This document shows positions 62,181 to 64,000 of a stretch of 64,000 nt of DNA, one piece after another. Below the pieces are notes generated by a model. It saw only the letters and a list, made by a program, of their open reading frames with translations. It did no database searches and had not been told where the DNA came from. A program made the position numbers and the translations under genes. Each line of letters opens with the position of its first letter. Within the stretch, counting starts at the first letter, position 1. Source of the DNA: JBKBIP01 sp046297495. GTDB taxonomy: Bacteria > Planctomycetota > Planctomycetia > Gemmatales > Gemmataceae. The stretch covers positions 16,442 to 80,441 of the forward strand of contig JBKBIP010000028.1 in the NCBI GenBank assembly GCA_046297495.1, given 5' to 3'.

Positions 62181-63857
62181 ATGATGGAACCGTTACCTGA
62201 CGATCCGCTGGACGAGATCCGAACGGTGCCGGTGCGACGTGGCTCAAAAACGCCTGTTCCTTCGCCGCAACCACCTGTATCCCAAGAGGGGGCGTCTGTG
62301 GCCGCGCCGGCCGCGCCATTACCCAATGCCGGGGTCGATCCAACGTCGTCGCTGCCTGAGGTAGGGCTCCCACCCGTCGCGGACGCCAGCGCGGACGATG
62401 CTCCCGAAGCACGGACGATCCCCCAACGGCGGGGCAACTTCTCTTCGTCCGCCTCTTCGCCGCCTGTGATGGCTCATCCGCCCATCGACTGCGCCGAAGT
62501 CGAAGCGCGGACCCTGTCATTGCGCCCCACCAAGCCGCCGCCAGCCGAAGTCCGCCGCCACGAACCAGAGTCGGTGTCGCTTGATGATCTTCCTATCGAC
62601 CGGGCCATTGATCCTGCACGGCTACGGGCTGAGCTGCAAGCCGAGCTAGAGGAAGACCTCTTCGCGGCCCCCCCGGAAGCGATCACCACGCCGTTGCACC
62701 GAAATCCGCTGGAATCGCCGACGGACGTGGATTTGCCGAAAGCCGGCTCCCATGAGATGGCCGCGGAGGCCACTCCCGAAAACACGACCTCGGCTCGTGA
62801 CCTGTGCCCGCGGTGCCAAACCAAATTGATCCGCCCCCAAAATCTGGGGATGTGTCCCCGCTGTGGTTATTGTCGCACCTTGGAAGAGGATCAAGCGCGC
62901 GTGAGCCAATTGGCGGCGCCGCGGTCGCGGTGGTTCTTGTTGGGAATGGCGGAATTATACGAACTATGGCGCCGCTTGCCGTCTTGGGCGTTGGTCTTGG
63001 TGCATGGTTTCGCGGTAGTTTTGGCCCTCTCCCTGTTGGCGGCCGGACTATTCTCCGCCATGTCTCCAGCGCGTGCCTATTGGAGTGCGATCCAAACTGG
63101 CTTGGGTGTGATCCTGTTAGGATGTGGCCATGTGTTGGCGCTACTTGCCGCGGCCACTCATGACGCGCGCTTTGGGGTCAAGGACCTCGTGCTGAGTCCA
63201 TTATGGATGTGGAACGTCGCCTTGCGTCAGCTGCCCGAGACGCGCTGGTCGGTGTGGCTGGTGGCGTGGGGGAGCGAAGCCATTTTCTTGGCCGTTTTTC
63301 TCATCGGCGGTTGGTCTTTGTGGTTCCACGGTCAAACGGAACACAACCCGATTTATCAGGATATTCAGCGCGCCACGGATCACGTTTCGGAACGCTTCGC
63401 TAACTCGGAGCTTCAGCACGCCGTGACCCATTTGGACCAGAACAAACAAGATGCTTTGCGTTCGGCGGCGGCCCGCGACCTGCGGCAACGACCGAAAGCG
63501 CCGCCCGCCTATCAGCCATCCCCGGAGAAGGATGACCGGCCCGCCACGCAATGCGCCGTGATTGGCTATGTGCCGCCCGAGGAACCCGATTCCCCTATGG
63601 GTCTACTGTTGGCCGCCGTGCGCGAAGGCGAAATGCGCTATGTCGGGATCGTCTGGCAGAAGCTCTGGCATGGCGAGGAAGCCACCCAACAATTCACCCT
63701 TGCGGATACCCCCGGCCCTTCGACCGGCGACGGTCTCCCAGCCGTTTGGGTGAAACCGACCACGTTTGTGGAAGTCAAATCCTCCGGTTTCGATGACAAC
63801 GGCACCTTGAAGGAACCCAACTTCGCCGGGGTGCTGAACACCACACCCAAGAAGTGA
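62181..63857 (+). CDS. Zinc-ribbon membrane protein with disordered N-terminus
   Basis: A 558-residue protein; ATG at 62181 has GAGGGG upstream, while the GTG at 62157 is an alternative. Residues about 1-205 are proline-, acidic- and alanine-rich (low complexity). A zinc ribbon with CPRCQTKL and CPRCGYC (two Cys-x2-Cys pairs) lies near 210-240. Three probable membrane helices follow: LVLVHGFAVVLALSLLAAG, LGVILLGCGHVLALLAAA and WGSEAIFLAVFLIGGW. The last 180 residues are soluble, with Gln/Lys-rich sequence. No family is recognised. The 162-bp gap to the divergent tRNA gene may hold its promoter. Confidence 0.75.
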   Translation: MMEPLPDDPLDEIRTVPVRRGSKTPVPSPQPPVSQEGASVAAPAAPLPNAGVDPTSSLPEVGLPPVADASADDAPEARTIPQRRGNFSSSASSPPVMAHPPIDCAEVEARTLSLRPTKPPPAEVRRHEPESVSLDDLPIDRAIDPARLRAELQAELEEDLFAAPPEAITTPLHRNPLESPTDVDLPKAGSHEMAAEATPENTTSARDLCPRCQTKLIRPQNLGMCPRCGYCRTLEEDQARVSQLAAPRSRWFLLGMAELYELWRRLPSWALVLVHGFAVVLALSLLAAGLFSAMSPARAYWSAIQTGLGVILLGCGHVLALLAAATHDARFGVKDLVLSPLWMWNVALRQLPETRWSVWLVAWGSEAIFLAVFLIGGWSLWFHGQTEHNPIYQDIQRATDHVSERFANSELQHAVTHLDQNKQDALRSAAARDLRQRPKAPPAYQPSPEKDDRPATQCAVIGYVPPEEPDSPMGLLLAAVREGEMRYVGIVWQKLWHGEEATQQFTLADTPGPSTGDGLPAVWVKPTTFVEVKSSGFDDNGTLKEPNFAGVLNTTPKK

Positions 63858-64000
63858 AAACTCGAATGGGGTAGGCCGTGCAACGGCTAGAGGCCAGGGG
63901 GGGGGTTGCACCCGGGGGAAAGGGGCAAAGCCCACCACCGCCACCCCCCCCGCAGGTTGAAAAGGCACTCCCCCGACAACAACACTCCCAACCCCACAAA
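63858..64000. other. Low-complexity right edge, possibly poor-quality sequence
   Basis: After the zinc-ribbon gene stops, the sequence turns into homopolymer-rich text (runs of G and C, then CACCACCGCCACCCCCCCC). It does not look like nearby intergenic DNA and may be low-quality assembly at a contig end. No gene is seen. Confidence 0.6.

Overview
The window looks like a chromosomal scaffold from a planctomycete, most likely a Gemmataceae relative. This rests on gene content: paired DUF1501 and DUF1549/DUF1553 proteins, a PPC-domain secreted protein, FG-GAP and ASPIC/UnbV proteins, an LEALEDR-type N-terminus, bacterial eRF1-like (baeRF) and deoxyhypusine-synthase-like proteins, and tetrahydromethanopterin-linked C1 genes (fae, mtdB). 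GC content is high and genes lie on both strands in short operons. A run of 99 N (18577-18675) and a homopolymer-rich right edge (about 63890-64000) suggest a draft assembly ending near the right edge. I saw no prophage, CRISPR array, integrase or intact insertion sequence.

Layout. 1-4.9 kb: nucleotide-sugar genes (gmd, 5' truncated; rmd-like; ugd) and a polytopic membrane protein, probably for surface glycans containing D-rhamnose and glucuronate. 4.9-18.3 kb: mostly housekeeping (miaA, FHA protein, dnaE, truD, HD protein, thpR, PfkB kinase, two hotdog proteins), with a propeller/cytochrome c protein and a polyprenol-phosphate glycosyltransferase. 18.5-25.4 kb: a more accessory stretch with the gap, an FG-GAP/UnbV protein, a broken DUF1549 gene, a 68-residue orphan, a kinase-receiver-HD-GYP fusion and a DUF6263 protein. 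25.8-30.7 kb: a NagB-like protein lacking one expected catalytic residue, and pstSCAB on the minus strand. 31-41 kb: deoxyhypusine-synthase-like protein, cysE, metallophosphatase, TPR protein, baeRF, cytidylate-kinase-like protein, a Glu/Leu dehydrogenase and metK. 41-49.3 kb: a PAS-rich hybrid histidine kinase, then fae-mtdB-DUF1464 (formaldehyde handling on tetrahydromethanopterin), then methyltransferase-kynA-kynB (tryptophan to kynurenine). 49.3-57.7 kb: secreted planctomycete proteins on the minus strand. 57.8-64 kb: GH2-like protein, queA, a small secreted protein, a trypsin-like protease, tRNA-Ala(CGC) and a zinc-ribbon membrane protein.

The strongest signal outside genes is three dispersed inverted-repeat families. 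Family A has the core GCGCGAACCGATGAATC. Family B is a GC-rich hairpin with GGGGCGTCAGCCCC and GCTCGCC-like arms. Family C is a roughly 95-bp element with GGGGACGCGACTCG arms, present in two copies in opposite orientation. Almost every family A and B copy lies within about 100 bp downstream of a stop codon, several within 0-20 bp, and one family C copy encodes the last residues and stop codon of the histidine kinase. This looks like a system of mobile or exapted palindromes marking gene 3' ends.
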